DNA from: 1-14-2-50-31-20 sp964617555
Lineage (GTDB): Bacteria > Bacteroidota > Ignavibacteria > Ignavibacteriales > Melioribacteraceae
Direction: 5' to 3'
Assembly: GCA_964617555.1 (NCBI GenBank)
Contig: CAZTYP010000070.1
Coordinates: 1 to 64,000 of the forward strand
DNA: 64,000 bases
The position numbers were made by a program, and so were the translations under genes. The notes below the pieces were generated by a model. The model did not search any database. It was not told the DNA's origin and saw nothing but the letters and a program-made list of their open reading frames with translations. Shown in pieces: positions 25,893 through 35,948 of the stretch (positions are counted from its first letter, which is position 1; each line of letters begins with the position of its first letter).

Positions 25893-28800
25893 TTATAACT
25901 TACGAGCAACAACAATTACATCTTTATACGAAACCGTCTTGCCCGAAACAATATCTACAGCCTCAAAATAAACAATATACATCCCTATTCGCAAAGGATT
26001 TCCCTCATCATCCAGTCCGTTAAAAACAATACTTCCCTCGGAAGCAACGGATTTATTATTTACCAAATCCCTCACAACTCTGCCATGGTCATCAAATATT
26101 TTTACTCGTATTTGTGCGGTTGCAAAAGGGATGGAAAAATTAATAATTGTAAAATCTTCAAAACCGTCGTTATCCGGAGAGAAGGGATTCGGAGAAAAAT
26201 TTATTCCTTCGGTTTTATTTTTATTTTTAATAAAAACAGAATTAATTTTACAAGGTGTGGCACCGTTTTTGTTTACCGAAGTACTCCAATTGTTTTCGTC
26301 GTTGGCCGATAGAGCAAAAGATATTCTTTCAAGGGATTTGTTTTTCGTAACGGCAATATTTGGGTTGTGCCAATCGGAACTATAGCTAATGGAATCTATC
26401 ACACTTCCCCAATGGTCGGTAATTACAATGGTTCCCGTGTTGTTGGGAAGTGATAACGTTTTATTTAAAATTTTCAGTCCCCTTTTGTTATCCAGATTGT
26501 AGTTGTTGAAAATTAAGGAGTCTGAAGCAATAAGAAAATATTGTTCGCTTCCCAAAGAATAAAAGGAAGAAGATAGTTCAAAAAATTTTTTATCGTTCAC
26601 AACTAACTGCCAGCCACCTATATCAATTGAGGAACCGGATAAATTATATAGTTCAACAAACTCGCTGTTCGTTGTTTCGGGATCAAACATAATTTCGTTT
26701 ATTATTAAAGAATTGTTGGCGGCGGGTTTTACAAAGTTTATAGAATTCTCTTCACCCGGAGTTCCGCCCGTTACCGATAAAGAGGGTAACCAATTGTTAA
26801 AATCGGATGTATTTCCCGTAAACGAAATTCGTTCCGACGAACGCCCTTTTTCTATTTTCCAATCATGATAATCATATTTTAAACTATCAACAACATTCCC
26901 GTTAAAATCGAAAAGTACAATACCGTCTTCATTGTTGCCGAGAGTTCCGAATTTTACTTGTATTACATTAACATCCTTAAACCCGAAAGCAGACGTGTCG
27001 CTTGCAATAACAACATATTCATCCGGTTCAACAATAAAAGGGCTGTCCGATATTTTATACATCGTTTGAACAGGAAACAAATCTCCGATAAACCATGCGG
27101 AAAGATCTACGGGCCTCTGCAACATATTATATAATTCAATCCATTCCGAATTATCTTTTTGGGGATTTGCCATAAATTCCGTAATGATAACCGACTTCCT
27201 TTTCGCTCCGGCATAAACAGTTGTTGTAATTTTATTGTTTTCCGTATTATCGTCAAATTCGTATATTATTTCCGCCTCAATTTTTACTGAGTCTTTTAAC
27301 ACAAATTTTTTATCCGATACAACAATTAGCGAATCATCCCGTTCCAAATTACCGAGTTTTATTTTATCGGTCAGTTTAGGTATGTTTTTTGATGTTATCA
27401 TGATTTCTGCTTTATAATCAAGGGCTTTGTTAAGTCCTATATTTTTTATCGTTAGTTTAACTTGTGTTTCGTCATCCTGTCTCGGCAATTCCGGCAACAA
27501 AGAAACCGAACTAATCATTAAATCGTTTTGAAATGGAGTAACCGAATTTTTTTTGCCCGGTGTACTTAATTCCAAATCTGTTGAACTTTCCCAATTGGTT
27601 GAATCGTTTGACGGTTGAGTAGCAAAAATTCGCTCAAGCGAGTATCCGTTTGTACCCCCCATATAATTATTATATTTAACAGAGTCTATTGTTTGATTAT
27701 AAAAATCCCGTATTACAACACCGTCGGTATCATTATTAAGATTAGCAAAATTACATATTATCGTTTTTCCGGTTAGGGAAGTATGGTAGTCATAAATTGC
27801 GGAATCTTTTGCTATTACCAAAAACTCTCCCGATTTAAGAAATATATTATCGTTAATAATTGTTTCTTTGGGTGTTCTATAAATATCGGAAATTTTAATT
27901 CCCTTTATATTTATACTATCGTCCGAAACATTTAGTAATTCCACCCATTCAGGTTCACCGTTAATCGGAGAATACATTATTTCGTTTACAGCCAGTGTTA
28001 ACGGAGTAAAAGAAGGAATAATACTATCCCTTGTTTGATTGTTACTTGTATCCTGCTCACTTTTTGCCAAAGCATTTACGAGAAAAGAATGTTTTTTATT
28101 AATTCCAATAATTTTATATACAAAATTATATAACAGAGAATCCCCCGGTGATAGTGATAATTCCGGAGAACTTTCCAGTAAAGTCGGCGTACCGGAGTTG
28201 ATTTCAAATAATCGCAAAACAAATGATATTAACCTCTTGCCTATATTTAACGCTTTGGCGGAAATGCTTACGGTTTCGTTTTGTTCCGGTTGGGACGGTA
28301 TAAAAAGAATTTGCTTAACGAAAAGGTCAAAATCTTTTTGGCTTATACTATTTATTTCGGATGGTGTTCCTCCGCTGTCAAGTTTAGCCGAACTCCAATT
28401 AAGCGAATCGACAGAAGATTTTTCGCTGCTGATTCTTTCCAGTGATACACCTTTATGTTTGTTCCATTTCCCGGAATAGTTTAGCGAATCTATAATTCTG
28501 TTCAAAGAATCTAACAAAATAATTCTATCGCCGCTATTATTGAGATTAGGTAATTGTGCAACTATAATGTTATTACAATCGGGATAAATTTCCGTAAATG
28601 AGGAATCATCGGCAAATGTAAAATAACTGTCGGGATGGATAATTATATCTTTTTTCGTTACCGTTACCGTATCCGATAAATCCGCAACTTGATAATTACG
28701 CAAATTGATGATTTTATTGCTTCTGTTATAAACCTCTATCCATTCCGGTTCGTACGAATTGGGGGCAAACATAATTTCATTAACAATCAAATCGTTCCGC

Positions 28801-30524
28801 GTTTCGTTAATATCCACACCGATAAAGGGAATTGAGATTTGATTGTTTTCTAAAAATTCGTCATTGTTAAAAATGACTTTTAAAATATATACGTTACTTC
28901 CTTCCGTAAAATCAGATAATATTTCACTATACTTAATTGAGTCTCCCGCAGATAAATAATTGCCCGAAATATTTTTGAGTAATTCTTCGCTTTGCGTAAC
29001 ATTATCAAGATTAATATCGTGATATATTTCAATTGAAAAATATGGAACATCATTTAATCCCTTATTTATAACCATATATTCTATTTTAAACGATTTACCC
29101 GTTACGGCATACTTTGGTAACAAAGCCAATCCGTAAATTTTCAAATCGTTATTTTTAGGTGTTACCGAGTTTATTTTTCCGGGAGTAGAAAAACTTTTGC
29201 TTTGTGAGGTTTTCCAATTGCTACTGTCGTTACTCGCTGTTTCTGTTGAGATTCTTTCCAACGAATATCCGTTGCCACCGCCCCAAACGGAACAATAGTT
29301 AACGGAATCAATAACACGTCCGAGGGAATCGTATAATTTTAGATTATCCCCTTTGTTGTTTAGCGAAGGTAAATTGAAAACTTTAATCGGTGAAGAAAAA
29401 TCATGGTATAATAAAATTTCACTGTCGTCAGTTAAAATCAAATATTCTTTTGAAGCAACAAAGCAGGTACTATCGGTAATAACCGGTTTAGAAGTTTTAT
29501 CGGCAAACCGCCAATTTTTTATGTTTATTTTGCTATCCGTTCTATTAAATAATTCCACCCATTCCGGTTCGTTTCCGTTCGGTTGATACATAATTTCGTT
29601 TATTATAATATCATTTGCAGAATTCGGTTTTGCTTTTACCGGAATCTCTTTTATAATAATATTGTCTTCCGGGTTTTCATCTTCGATAAAAATAATTTCG
29701 GCAAATAAATTATAAAAACCGGATTTTCCCGGAACTGTTTTTTCGTGTACGGTTAACGAATCTCCGTTATTTATATTTCCCAAAAGTGTATCAAGCAATA
29801 TTTCGTTAGTTTGTGTTAACGAATCTCCGTTTTCATCAAGGAAAATTTTAATCTTATAATGTTCGATGTTTTTCTTGCCGATATTTGCAACCTTGAATGA
29901 AACATCCATTATGCTTCCGGCATAAATTTCCTCCGGATAAACTTTTAAGAAAACCGCAACCAAATCGTAGTTTTTCTGAGAAACAGAATTTGTTTTTCCG
30001 GGGGTACCGTGTAATATTTTGGAATTACTCCAATTTTCGGCAGCGTTAGAAGTGTTGCAAATTTTTTCGTCGGAATAACCTTTTTTATTATCGGCTGAAT
30101 AAGTGTAATAATCAACTGTGTCGTTTGTTTCCGTTAATAAAACAATTGTTCTGTTACTTGAGTTTGCCATTCCGTAACTGCCGAATTTACCGTTATCTAT
30201 TTGCAAAACAAGAGTGGAGTCGCTAATAATTTTTATATACTCACCGTTAAGCAAATCATAATCGTTTTCAAAAATAACGGCATAATGTTGAGGAGGCAAA
30301 AGCATTCCGTTATTTACGGTAATAATGGTATCGGCTTTGGCGGTTGAATATTTAATTCTGTAACCGGAAAGATTTACGGCGGAATCTGTTGCGTTAAACA
30401 ATTCCACAAACTCTCCGTTCGGTTCCAAAGGATTAAACATTATTTCGGTAATAATTATTCCGTTATCAGATTGTGCAAAAAGTATTCGCAAAAGGAAAAA
30501 AAAGAAAATAAATTTTTCTTTCAT
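25893..30524 (-). CDS. Giant secreted surface protein with six lamin-tail domains and CARDB repeats
   Basis: A 1543-residue exported protein (signal peptide 1-18). Six lamin-tail (LTD) domains begin near residues 23, 305, 577, 842, 1112 and 1272, each opening with a variant of NEIMxxP..EWVELxN and ending with SLERIS...NW..S..GTPG. CARDB-like beta-sandwich domains lie between them (about 187-300, 460-570, 732-840, 1000-1110), opening with DL and a hydrophobic strand. So the plan is (LTD-CARDB) four times, LTD, LTD, then a C-terminal FlgD-like Ig domain from 1441 (SPNPFSPDNDG). That tail is used for cell-surface attachment or type IX-like export in this group. Likely an adhesin or scaffold; no catalytic motif is seen. 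Confidence 0.83.
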   Translation of the reverse strand: MKEKFIFFFFLLRILFAQSDNGIIITEIMFNPLEPNGEFVELFNATDSAVNLSGYRIKYSTAKADTIITVNNGMLLPPQHYAVIFENDYDLLNGEYIKIISDSTLVLQIDNGKFGSYGMANSSNRTIVLLTETNDTVDYYTYSADNKKGYSDEKICNTSNAAENWSNSKILHGTPGKTNSVSQKNYDLVAVFLKVYPEEIYAGSIMDVSFKVANIGKKNIEHYKIKIFLDENGDSLTQTNEILLDTLLGNINNGDSLTVHEKTVPGKSGFYNLFAEIIFIEDENPEDNIIIKEIPVKAKPNSANDIIINEIMYQPNGNEPEWVELFNRTDSKINIKNWRFADKTSKPVITDSTCFVASKEYLILTDDSEILLYHDFSSPIKVFNLPSLNNKGDNLKLYDSLGRVIDSVNYCSVWGGGNGYSLERISTETASNDSSNWKTSQSKSFSTPGKINSVTPKNNDLKIYGLALLPKYAVTGKSFKIEYMVINKGLNDVPYFSIEIYHDINLDNVTQSEELLKNISGNYLSAGDSIKYSEILSDFTEGSNVYILKVIFNNDEFLENNQISIPFIGVDINETRNDLIVNEIMFAPNSYEPEWIEVYNRSNKIINLRNYQVADLSDTVTVTKKDIIIHPDSYFTFADDSSFTEIYPDCNNIIVAQLPNLNNSGDRIILLDSLNRIIDSLNYSGKWNKHKGVSLERISSEKSSVDSLNWSSAKLDSGGTPSEINSISQKDFDLFVKQILFIPSQPEQNETVSISAKALNIGKRLISFVLRLFEINSGTPTLLESSPELSLSPGDSLLYNFVYKIIGINKKHSFLVNALAKSEQDTSNNQTRDSIIPSFTPLTLAVNEIMYSPINGEPEWVELLNVSDDSINIKGIKISDIYRTPKETIINDNIFLKSGEFLVIAKDSAIYDYHTSLTGKTIICNFANLNNDTDGVVIRDFYNQTIDSVKYNNYMGGTNGYSLERIFATQPSNDSTNWESSTDLELSTPGKKNSVTPFQNDLMISSVSLLPELPRQDDETQVKLTIKNIGLNKALDYKAEIMITSKNIPKLTDKIKLGNLERDDSLIVVSDKKFVLKDSVKIEAEIIYEFDDNTENNKITTTVYAGAKRKSVIITEFMANPQKDNSEWIELYNMLQRPVDLSAWFIGDLFPVQTMYKISDSPFIVEPDEYVVIASDTSAFGFKDVNVIQVKFGTLGNNEDGIVLFDFNGNVVDSLKYDYHDWKIEKGRSSERISFTGNTSDFNNWLPSLSVTGGTPGEENSINFVKPAANNSLIINEIMFDPETTNSEFVELYNLSGSSIDIGGWQLVVNDKKFFELSSSFYSLGSEQYFLIASDSLIFNNYNLDNKRGLKILNKTLSLPNNTGTIVITDHWGSVIDSISYSSDWHNPNIAVTKNKSLERISFALSANDENNWSTSVNKNGATPCKINSVFIKNKNKTEGINFSPNPFSPDNDGFEDFTIINFSIPFATAQIRVKIFDDHGRVVRDLVNNKSVASEGSIVFNGLDDEGNPLRIGMYIVYFEAVDIVSGKTVSYKDVIVVARKL

Positions 30525-30735
30525 AATACCCCCGCAAAGATATTCCCTTGTTTAAGATATGATTTTTATCGGACAACCGCATATATATTTTAAGTTTAAA
30601 TAAAAAAATCAATAAATTTGTATTATTTTAGGGATGTTTATTAAAAAAAATTTTACTGGATTTAATTTATTTTTTTGATAGATTAGGGTTATTAGAATTA
30701 TTTTAATAACTTTGTGTGTTAGAAATTTCAGGTTT

Positions 30736-32199
30736 ATGATGAAAAATAAAATTGATGTTTTTTTACCACATAGCGGGTACCAACATACTTTAAAAAGCAT
30801 TGAGGAATTACAAAAAGATCAGTTAGTTAATAAAATCTTTTTAATTACTACGGATAATTCTCTTGAGGAGGTAAAAGGAGCTTATTCCATTTACACCGAT
30901 AATTTTAATTCCACAAAAACCATACGGCAAATTGCCGAAAATTCTTCTGCCGATTACGTTCTTATTTTTACACAAGACGATTATCTTGAAATGGGGCAAC
31001 ATGCTCTTACTCGCTTCTTTAACGTTGCAGATAGTACCGGTGCCGGTATGGTTTATTCCAATTATTACGAAATCAAAAACGGAGAAAAAACATTCCATCC
31101 TGTTATCGACTATCAACTTGGAAGTTTGCGCGATGATTTTAATTTCGGCCACTTGCTTTTTTACAATAACAACGCTTTGAAAAATGCCGTTGCAGAAATG
31201 AAAAAAGAATATACCTATGCCGGACTTTACGATTTAAGATTAAAAGTCTCTCAAACACATCAAATTTTACGAATGCCGGAATTCCTTTATACTTCCATCG
31301 AACTTGATTCCAGAGATACCGGAGAGAAACAATTTGATTATGTTGACCCCAAAAACCGAAAAGTTCAAATCGAAATGGAACAAGCGGTTACCGAGCATCT
31401 GAAAGCGATTGATGCATATTTACCTCCGAAATTCGAAACAATTAATTTTGAAAACGACAATTTTAATTTGGAAGCATCCGTTATTATTCCGGTATTCAAC
31501 AGAGCTAATACAATAAAGGATGCCGTGGTTTCCGTAATGAATCAAAAAACCGATTTTGATTTTAATCTGATTGTTGTGGATAACCATTCTACCGACGGCA
31601 CTACCGAGCTTTTAACCCGCCTCTCGGAAAAATACAGCAACCTTATACACATTATTCCCGAACGAACCGATTTGGGGATTGGCGGTTGTTGGAATGTGGC
31701 TGTTGACGATGAACGTTGCGGCAGATTTTCTTTGCAACTTGACAGCGATGATATTTATGCAAACGAAAATACCGTGCAAACAATCGTAGAAAAATTCAGA
31801 GAAGAAAAATGTGCAATGGTTATCGGTTCTTACAGAATAACAAATTTTGATTTGGAAGATATTCCCCCCGGCTTAATAGACCATAAAGAGTGGACACCGG
31901 ATAACGGAAGAAATAATGCATTGCGTATTAACGGACTTGGAGCACCGCGCGCTTTTTACACACCGCTTCTCCGCAAAATCAGAATTCCTAACGTTAGTTA
32001 CGGAGAAGATTATGCCGTAGGATTGGAGATATCACGTAACTATCAAATTGGAAGAATCTATACCCCCATTTATTTATGCAGACGGTGGAACGGTAATTCC
32101 GATGCATCTCTTAATATTGAAAAAACTAACGCCTATAATACTTATAAAGACAGGGTTAGAACAATCGAAGTATTGGCACGGCAAAGGATGAATAAATAA
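30736..32199 (+). CDS. Two-domain glycosyltransferase (GT2 fold twice)
   Basis: The C-terminal half (about residue 235 on) is a clear family 2 glycosyltransferase: SVIIPVFNRANTI, VVDNHSTDGT and the metal-binding LQLDSDDIY. The N-terminal half looks like a second, divergent GT-A domain: IDVFLPHSGY opening, TQDDY in DXD position, and the SNYYEI/GHLLFYNN segments. A DUF4922 nucleotidyltransferase-like gene starts on the very next base, implying a shared pathway (sugar activation and transfer). I choose the ATG at 30736 (487 residues); an AGG site precedes it, and a second ATG at 30739 is equally possible. The frame extends to TTG 30712. No membrane segments. Confidence 0.75.
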   Translation: MMKNKIDVFLPHSGYQHTLKSIEELQKDQLVNKIFLITTDNSLEEVKGAYSIYTDNFNSTKTIRQIAENSSADYVLIFTQDDYLEMGQHALTRFFNVADSTGAGMVYSNYYEIKNGEKTFHPVIDYQLGSLRDDFNFGHLLFYNNNALKNAVAEMKKEYTYAGLYDLRLKVSQTHQILRMPEFLYTSIELDSRDTGEKQFDYVDPKNRKVQIEMEQAVTEHLKAIDAYLPPKFETINFENDNFNLEASVIIPVFNRANTIKDAVVSVMNQKTDFDFNLIVVDNHSTDGTTELLTRLSEKYSNLIHIIPERTDLGIGGCWNVAVDDERCGRFSLQLDSDDIYANENTVQTIVEKFREEKCAMVIGSYRITNFDLEDIPPGLIDHKEWTPDNGRNNALRINGLGAPRAFYTPLLRKIRIPNVSYGEDYAVGLEISRNYQIGRIYTPIYLCRRWNGNSDASLNIEKTNAYNTYKDRVRTIEVLARQRMNK

Positions 32200-33195
32200 A
32201 TGCTTGATTCCAAATTAATTTCGGAAAGTAGTTTAGAGAAATTTTTGGACAGCTATTCTGTTAGTGCAAAGGCAAAAGCCCTTTTTCAGCAACAAATTAA
32301 AAGCTGGCAACTTGCAAAACAAAACTATTCCGAGTTAAATTCAATACAAAAAAACTTTTTTGAGTTTGACGGATTTTCCATTAAAATACAATTTAATCCC
32401 GGAAGAATAATTTCGTCGTCAGCCAAGGTTGATACAAAATCAATTAGAGAAAGAAAGTGCTTCCTTTGTTACAACAATTTACCCGAAGAGCAGAAAGGTA
32501 TTTTATGCAATAACAGTTATATGTTGCTCGTAAATCCTTTCCCTATTTTTAATGAGCATTTTACAATCCCGAAAATAGAACATACTCCGCAAAGATTGAT
32601 TCCGAATTTTTTCGATATGCTTACAGTTGCAAAACGTTTGGGAAATATATATACGGTTTTTTATAACGGACCCAACTGCGGTGCATCCGCCCCCGATCAT
32701 ATGCACTTTCAAGCTGTGCCGCAAAAATCTATGCCGGTTGAAAACGAAATATCTGTTTTCCTGGAAAAATCGGAGTTGTTAAAAGATGATACCGAAATAA
32801 AAGTGTTTGCGGTTTCCGGTTATTTAAGGAATCTGTTTTATATTAAATCGAATAATATGCAAAAACTTTTATCCGAGTTTAATAAACTTTATAAATCCAT
32901 TCAAACCGTTATGAATACCGAAGACGAACCGTTGATGAATGTAATTGTAAGTTATGCCGGAACATGGAGGGTTTTTCTTTTTCCGCGCTCGGCTCATCGC
33001 CCTAAACAATTTTTTCTTGAAGGTAAAGATAAAATTTTGCTAAGTCCCGCCGCCGTAGATTTCGGCGGAGTGTTAATAACTCCGCGTAAAGAAGATTTCA
33101 ATAAAATTACAAAAGACGATATAATTGATATTTTCAACCAAACAACCATAAACCCAACTGTATTCCAACAAATATTACAGACCTATAAAACTTAA
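32200..33195 (+). CDS. DUF4922 protein, HIT/GalT-like nucleotidyltransferase or phosphorylase
   Basis: A 331-residue protein with the architecture of galactose-1-phosphate uridylyltransferase/ATP adenylyltransferase relatives. The segment CFLCYNNLPEEQ is a zinc- or structure-type Cys pair, NPFPIFNEHFTIP follows, and the histidine-rich GASAPDHMHFQA is the likely active-site triad equivalent. GDP-hexose phosphorylases have similar cores. It starts directly after the stop of the preceding glycosyltransferase gene with zero gap, so a joint role in making and transferring a nucleotide sugar is inferred; the actual substrate is not known. Confidence 0.7.
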   Translation: MLDSKLISESSLEKFLDSYSVSAKAKALFQQQIKSWQLAKQNYSELNSIQKNFFEFDGFSIKIQFNPGRIISSSAKVDTKSIRERKCFLCYNNLPEEQKGILCNNSYMLLVNPFPIFNEHFTIPKIEHTPQRLIPNFFDMLTVAKRLGNIYTVFYNGPNCGASAPDHMHFQAVPQKSMPVENEISVFLEKSELLKDDTEIKVFAVSGYLRNLFYIKSNNMQKLLSEFNKLYKSIQTVMNTEDEPLMNVIVSYAGTWRVFLFPRSAHRPKQFFLEGKDKILLSPAAVDFGGVLITPRKEDFNKITKDDIIDIFNQTTINPTVFQQILQTYKT

Positions 33196-33277
33196 CCGAC
33201 GCGATATAAAAACTACATAATTTTTTTATCTTCATTCAAATTCATATTTTAACAAAACAAACTTAATTAATATCACT

Positions 33278-34210
33278 ATGGAAAAATTCTTAACAAAAAA
33301 CGAATTAAAAGAATTTACGGCAATAACTATTGGCGCAATGATAATGTCTTTGGGAATAGGCGTATTTCTCGTTGATGCCAAAGTTGTTCCTGGCGGATTA
33401 AGCGGAATAGGAATGGCAATATATTATCTTACCGAAGGAGCCGTCCCCGTTGGACTTACGGTTTGGGCTTTGAATGTTCCCCTTTATATTTGGGGTGTAA
33501 AAGAGTTGGGAAAGCGTTTCGGAATTCGTACTTTTTACGGTTTTACCGTTAACGCTTTTTTTATCGATTTTTTCAGAGGCGATATTCCCGGTTTCGGTTT
33601 TATTCGTCTTCAAGATTCAGAAACAATTAAAATTCTTATTTCGCACGATTTCCTTTTTTTGATATTAATTGGTGCAGGGTTGCTTGGTACGGGATTGGGA
33701 ATTGTTTTTAAATTCCAGGGAACCACCGGAGGTACGGATATTATTGCCGCTATCCTTCACAAAAAATACCATATAAAACAAGGAATGCTAATTCTTATAC
33801 TTGATGTAATCGTTGTTTTTATTGCCGGAATTGTTATTGAATTTAAATCTCTCCCTTCCGATAAACCGACATTGTTGCTTGTACTTTACGCTCTTTTTCT
33901 AGGAATAATTTCCGCACGATTAATCGACTTAATAATTGACGGATTTGATTATGCGCGACAGGCCTATATTGTTTCCGATAAAAACGAAGAAATTGCAAAA
34001 CGAATAATGGAAGACTTAAGCAGAGGTGCTACAGCAATAAAAACACGCGGGCTTTATAAAAACGTTGAACGGGAAATGATTACCACAATAGTAACACTAA
34101 AAGAATTGGGAAAACTTACCGAAATAATTAAAGAAATTGACCCCGATGCATTTGTTGTAATTAATAATGTCCACGAAGTCCTTGGAGAAGGATTCCGAAG
34201 ACGAATTTAA
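33278..34210 (+). CDS. YitT family membrane protein with DUF2179 domain
   Basis: A 310-residue protein with about five or six N-terminal membrane segments containing GIGVFLVDAKVVPGGLSGIGMA and FQGTTGGTDIIAAILHKKY, the two signature regions of the YitT/DUF161 family, and a soluble C-terminal DUF2179 domain (about 230-305, RGATAIKTRGLYKN to VHEVLGEGF) that resembles small ligand-binding ACT-like folds. The function of the family is not established; transport has been proposed. It is followed closely by sufE but with no evident link. Confidence 0.87.
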   Translation: MEKFLTKNELKEFTAITIGAMIMSLGIGVFLVDAKVVPGGLSGIGMAIYYLTEGAVPVGLTVWALNVPLYIWGVKELGKRFGIRTFYGFTVNAFFIDFFRGDIPGFGFIRLQDSETIKILISHDFLFLILIGAGLLGTGLGIVFKFQGTTGGTDIIAAILHKKYHIKQGMLILILDVIVVFIAGIVIEFKSLPSDKPTLLLVLYALFLGIISARLIDLIIDGFDYARQAYIVSDKNEEIAKRIMEDLSRGATAIKTRGLYKNVEREMITTIVTLKELGKLTEIIKEIDPDAFVVINNVHEVLGEGFRRRI

Positions 34211-34289
34211 TCAATTAAACTCGCTCATCTTAAATTACCTAAATATCATTCCAGAGATTTGTATATTTAAAGAAAAAAAAGGAATGAAA

Positions 34290-34715
34290 ATGACAATACA
34301 AGAAACACAAGAAAAAATCGTTAAAGAGTTTGAAAACTATACCGACTGGGAAGATAAATATGCTCATCTTATTGAACTCGGTAAAAAACTTAATGATTTT
34401 CCGGAAAAATTCAGAACAGACAAAAATAAAATTGAAGGCTGCCAATCCCAGGTTTGGTTTAATGCGGAGTTCAAAGACGGGAAAATATATCTCTATGCCG
34501 ATAGCGACTCAACTATTGTAAAAGGGCTAACCTCCTTGCTTGTTAATGTTTATTCCGGTCATACTCCCGCAGAAATTCTTTCCTCTCCTCCCGATTTTAT
34601 TCACAAAATAGGAATTGACAACCACCTTTCTCCTACAAGAAAAAACGGATTAGGAGCAATGCTTAAACAAATTCAATTATATGCCGTTGCTTTTAACGCC
34701 TTAAACAAAGGATAA
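34290..34715 (+). CDS. sufE: SufE-type cysteine desulfuration protein
   Basis: Accepts persulfide sulfur from the cysteine desulfurase SufS and passes it to Fe-S assembly. The acceptor cysteine is Cys51 in EGCQSQVWF, the same position as in the E. coli protein. I choose ATG 34290 (141 residues, MTIQETQ) because AAGGA lies 6 bases upstream and the length then matches the family; the frame extends upstream into the YitT gene, which would be an unlikely overlap. SufS and SufBCD are not in the window. The next gene starts 3 bases after the stop. Confidence 0.88.
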   Translation: MTIQETQEKIVKEFENYTDWEDKYAHLIELGKKLNDFPEKFRTDKNKIEGCQSQVWFNAEFKDGKIYLYADSDSTIVKGLTSLLVNVYSGHTPAEILSSPPDFIHKIGIDNHLSPTRKNGLGAMLKQIQLYAVAFNALNKG

Positions 34716-34718
34716 AAG

Positions 34719-35948
34719 ATGAAACTCTATTTCAAAATTTTTCCTCTCCTTTCCGCAATACTTTTTATTATACAAAATACCAATGCACAAATAAATTCAA
34801 CAGCTTGGGCATACCAATTGCAAAACATCAATATTTCGGAAATAGCCAATAACACTACTTTTGATTTAATTGTAATGGATTATTCCAAAGATGGCAGTAA
34901 TAAAAACAAATTTACTTCCGCAGAAATTAACAGAATAAAACAAAGCGGTAAAAAAGCGATTGCATATATTTCTATCGGCGAAGCGGAAAATTATCGCTAC
35001 TATTGGCAAAACGACTGGGATACGGATAACGACGGTAACCCCGACCGTAAAGCCCCTGCATGGTTGGGAAAACAAAATCCTAATTGGGCCGGTAATTACA
35101 AAGTGAAATTTTGGTATCCCGAATGGCAAAATATTATTTGTAACTATATCGATACAATAATATTACAAGGGTTCGACGGTATTTATTGCGATATTATTGA
35201 CGCATACTATTATTGGAGCGAAGAAGAAAAAGAAGAACCTTTTGCCGATACTTTAATGATTGATTTTATCACTAAAATACGTGAGCATATCACTACCAAA
35301 ACAAACAATACTTTTTACATTATTCCTCAAAACGGCGAATATATTATTGAAGGAAATAACGTTACGGATGATTTAAGAAAGAGATATTTTTCCGCTATTG
35401 ATGGAATAGGTATTGAGGATATATTCTTTTACGGCGATGCGGAGGAAAATAATACATACAATCCCGATACAAATAGATTAAATGTACTTAAAAAATTCGA
35501 AGCAAAAAACAAAACGGTTCTTTCCGTTGAATATTTAACACAAAACAATCTGATTGGCAAATATGTTGATATCGCAAAAAAACATAATTTTATTCCGTAT
35601 GCAACCGTACGTGCTTTGGATGTTTTAAATAACGGAATACATGTAAACGTTCACAACAAAAAAAATACTATCCCGCAAAAATTTGTGTTATATCAAAATT
35701 ACCCTAATCCTTTTAATCCGGCAACAACAATATGTTACGAACTTAGAACCGCTGCAAAAACAGGAATCGCAAAATTAACTTTCTTCGATTTCCTAGGCAA
35801 AAAAATCGGGAACCCGATAAACCTTGCTCAATACGAAGGTAAATATAAATTTATTTTTGATGCAACATCCCTTGCAAGCGGAATCTATTTTTACCGCTTA
35901 GAGATTGATGATTATTCAACTACAAAATCTATGCTTTTAATAAAATGA
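34719..35948 (+). CDS. Secreted GH114-like glycosidase with type IX sorting domain
   Basis: A 409-residue exported protein. The signal peptide (1-23, ending NAQ) is followed by a TM1410/GH114-type TIM barrel recognised by TAWAYQLQN, KKAIAYISIGEAENYRYYW, the APAWLG and WYPEWQN segments, and the GFDGIYCDIIDAYYYW active-site region with its aspartates. Relatives include endo-alpha-1,4-polygalactosaminidases. The last 85 residues form a C-terminal sorting domain (QNYPNPFNPATTICYEL to SMLLIK) for type IX secretion or surface anchoring. Likely an extracellular polysaccharide hydrolase; the substrate is unverified. ispH overlaps the stop by 4 bases (ATGA). Confidence 0.82.
   Translation: MKLYFKIFPLLSAILFIIQNTNAQINSTAWAYQLQNINISEIANNTTFDLIVMDYSKDGSNKNKFTSAEINRIKQSGKKAIAYISIGEAENYRYYWQNDWDTDNDGNPDRKAPAWLGKQNPNWAGNYKVKFWYPEWQNIICNYIDTIILQGFDGIYCDIIDAYYYWSEEEKEEPFADTLMIDFITKIREHITTKTNNTFYIIPQNGEYIIEGNNVTDDLRKRYFSAIDGIGIEDIFFYGDAEENNTYNPDTNRLNVLKKFEAKNKTVLSVEYLTQNNLIGKYVDIAKKHNFIPYATVRALDVLNNGIHVNVHNKKNTIPQKFVLYQNYPNPFNPATTICYELRTAAKTGIAKLTFFDFLGKKIGNPINLAQYEGKYKFIFDATSLASGIYFYRLEIDDYSTTKSMLLIK

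Noticed and set aside
26085..26385. Open frames on the plus strand inside the lamin-tail gene
   Set aside because: They lie inside a well-supported minus-strand protein, have no recognisable domains and no ribosome site, so they are treated as chance frames.
30535..30542. TATCTTTG box upstream of the lamin-tail protein gene
   Set aside because: It matches the -7 box, but no TTTG-like -33 box lies at the right distance and it is only 11 bases from the start codon, so I do not list it as a promoter.
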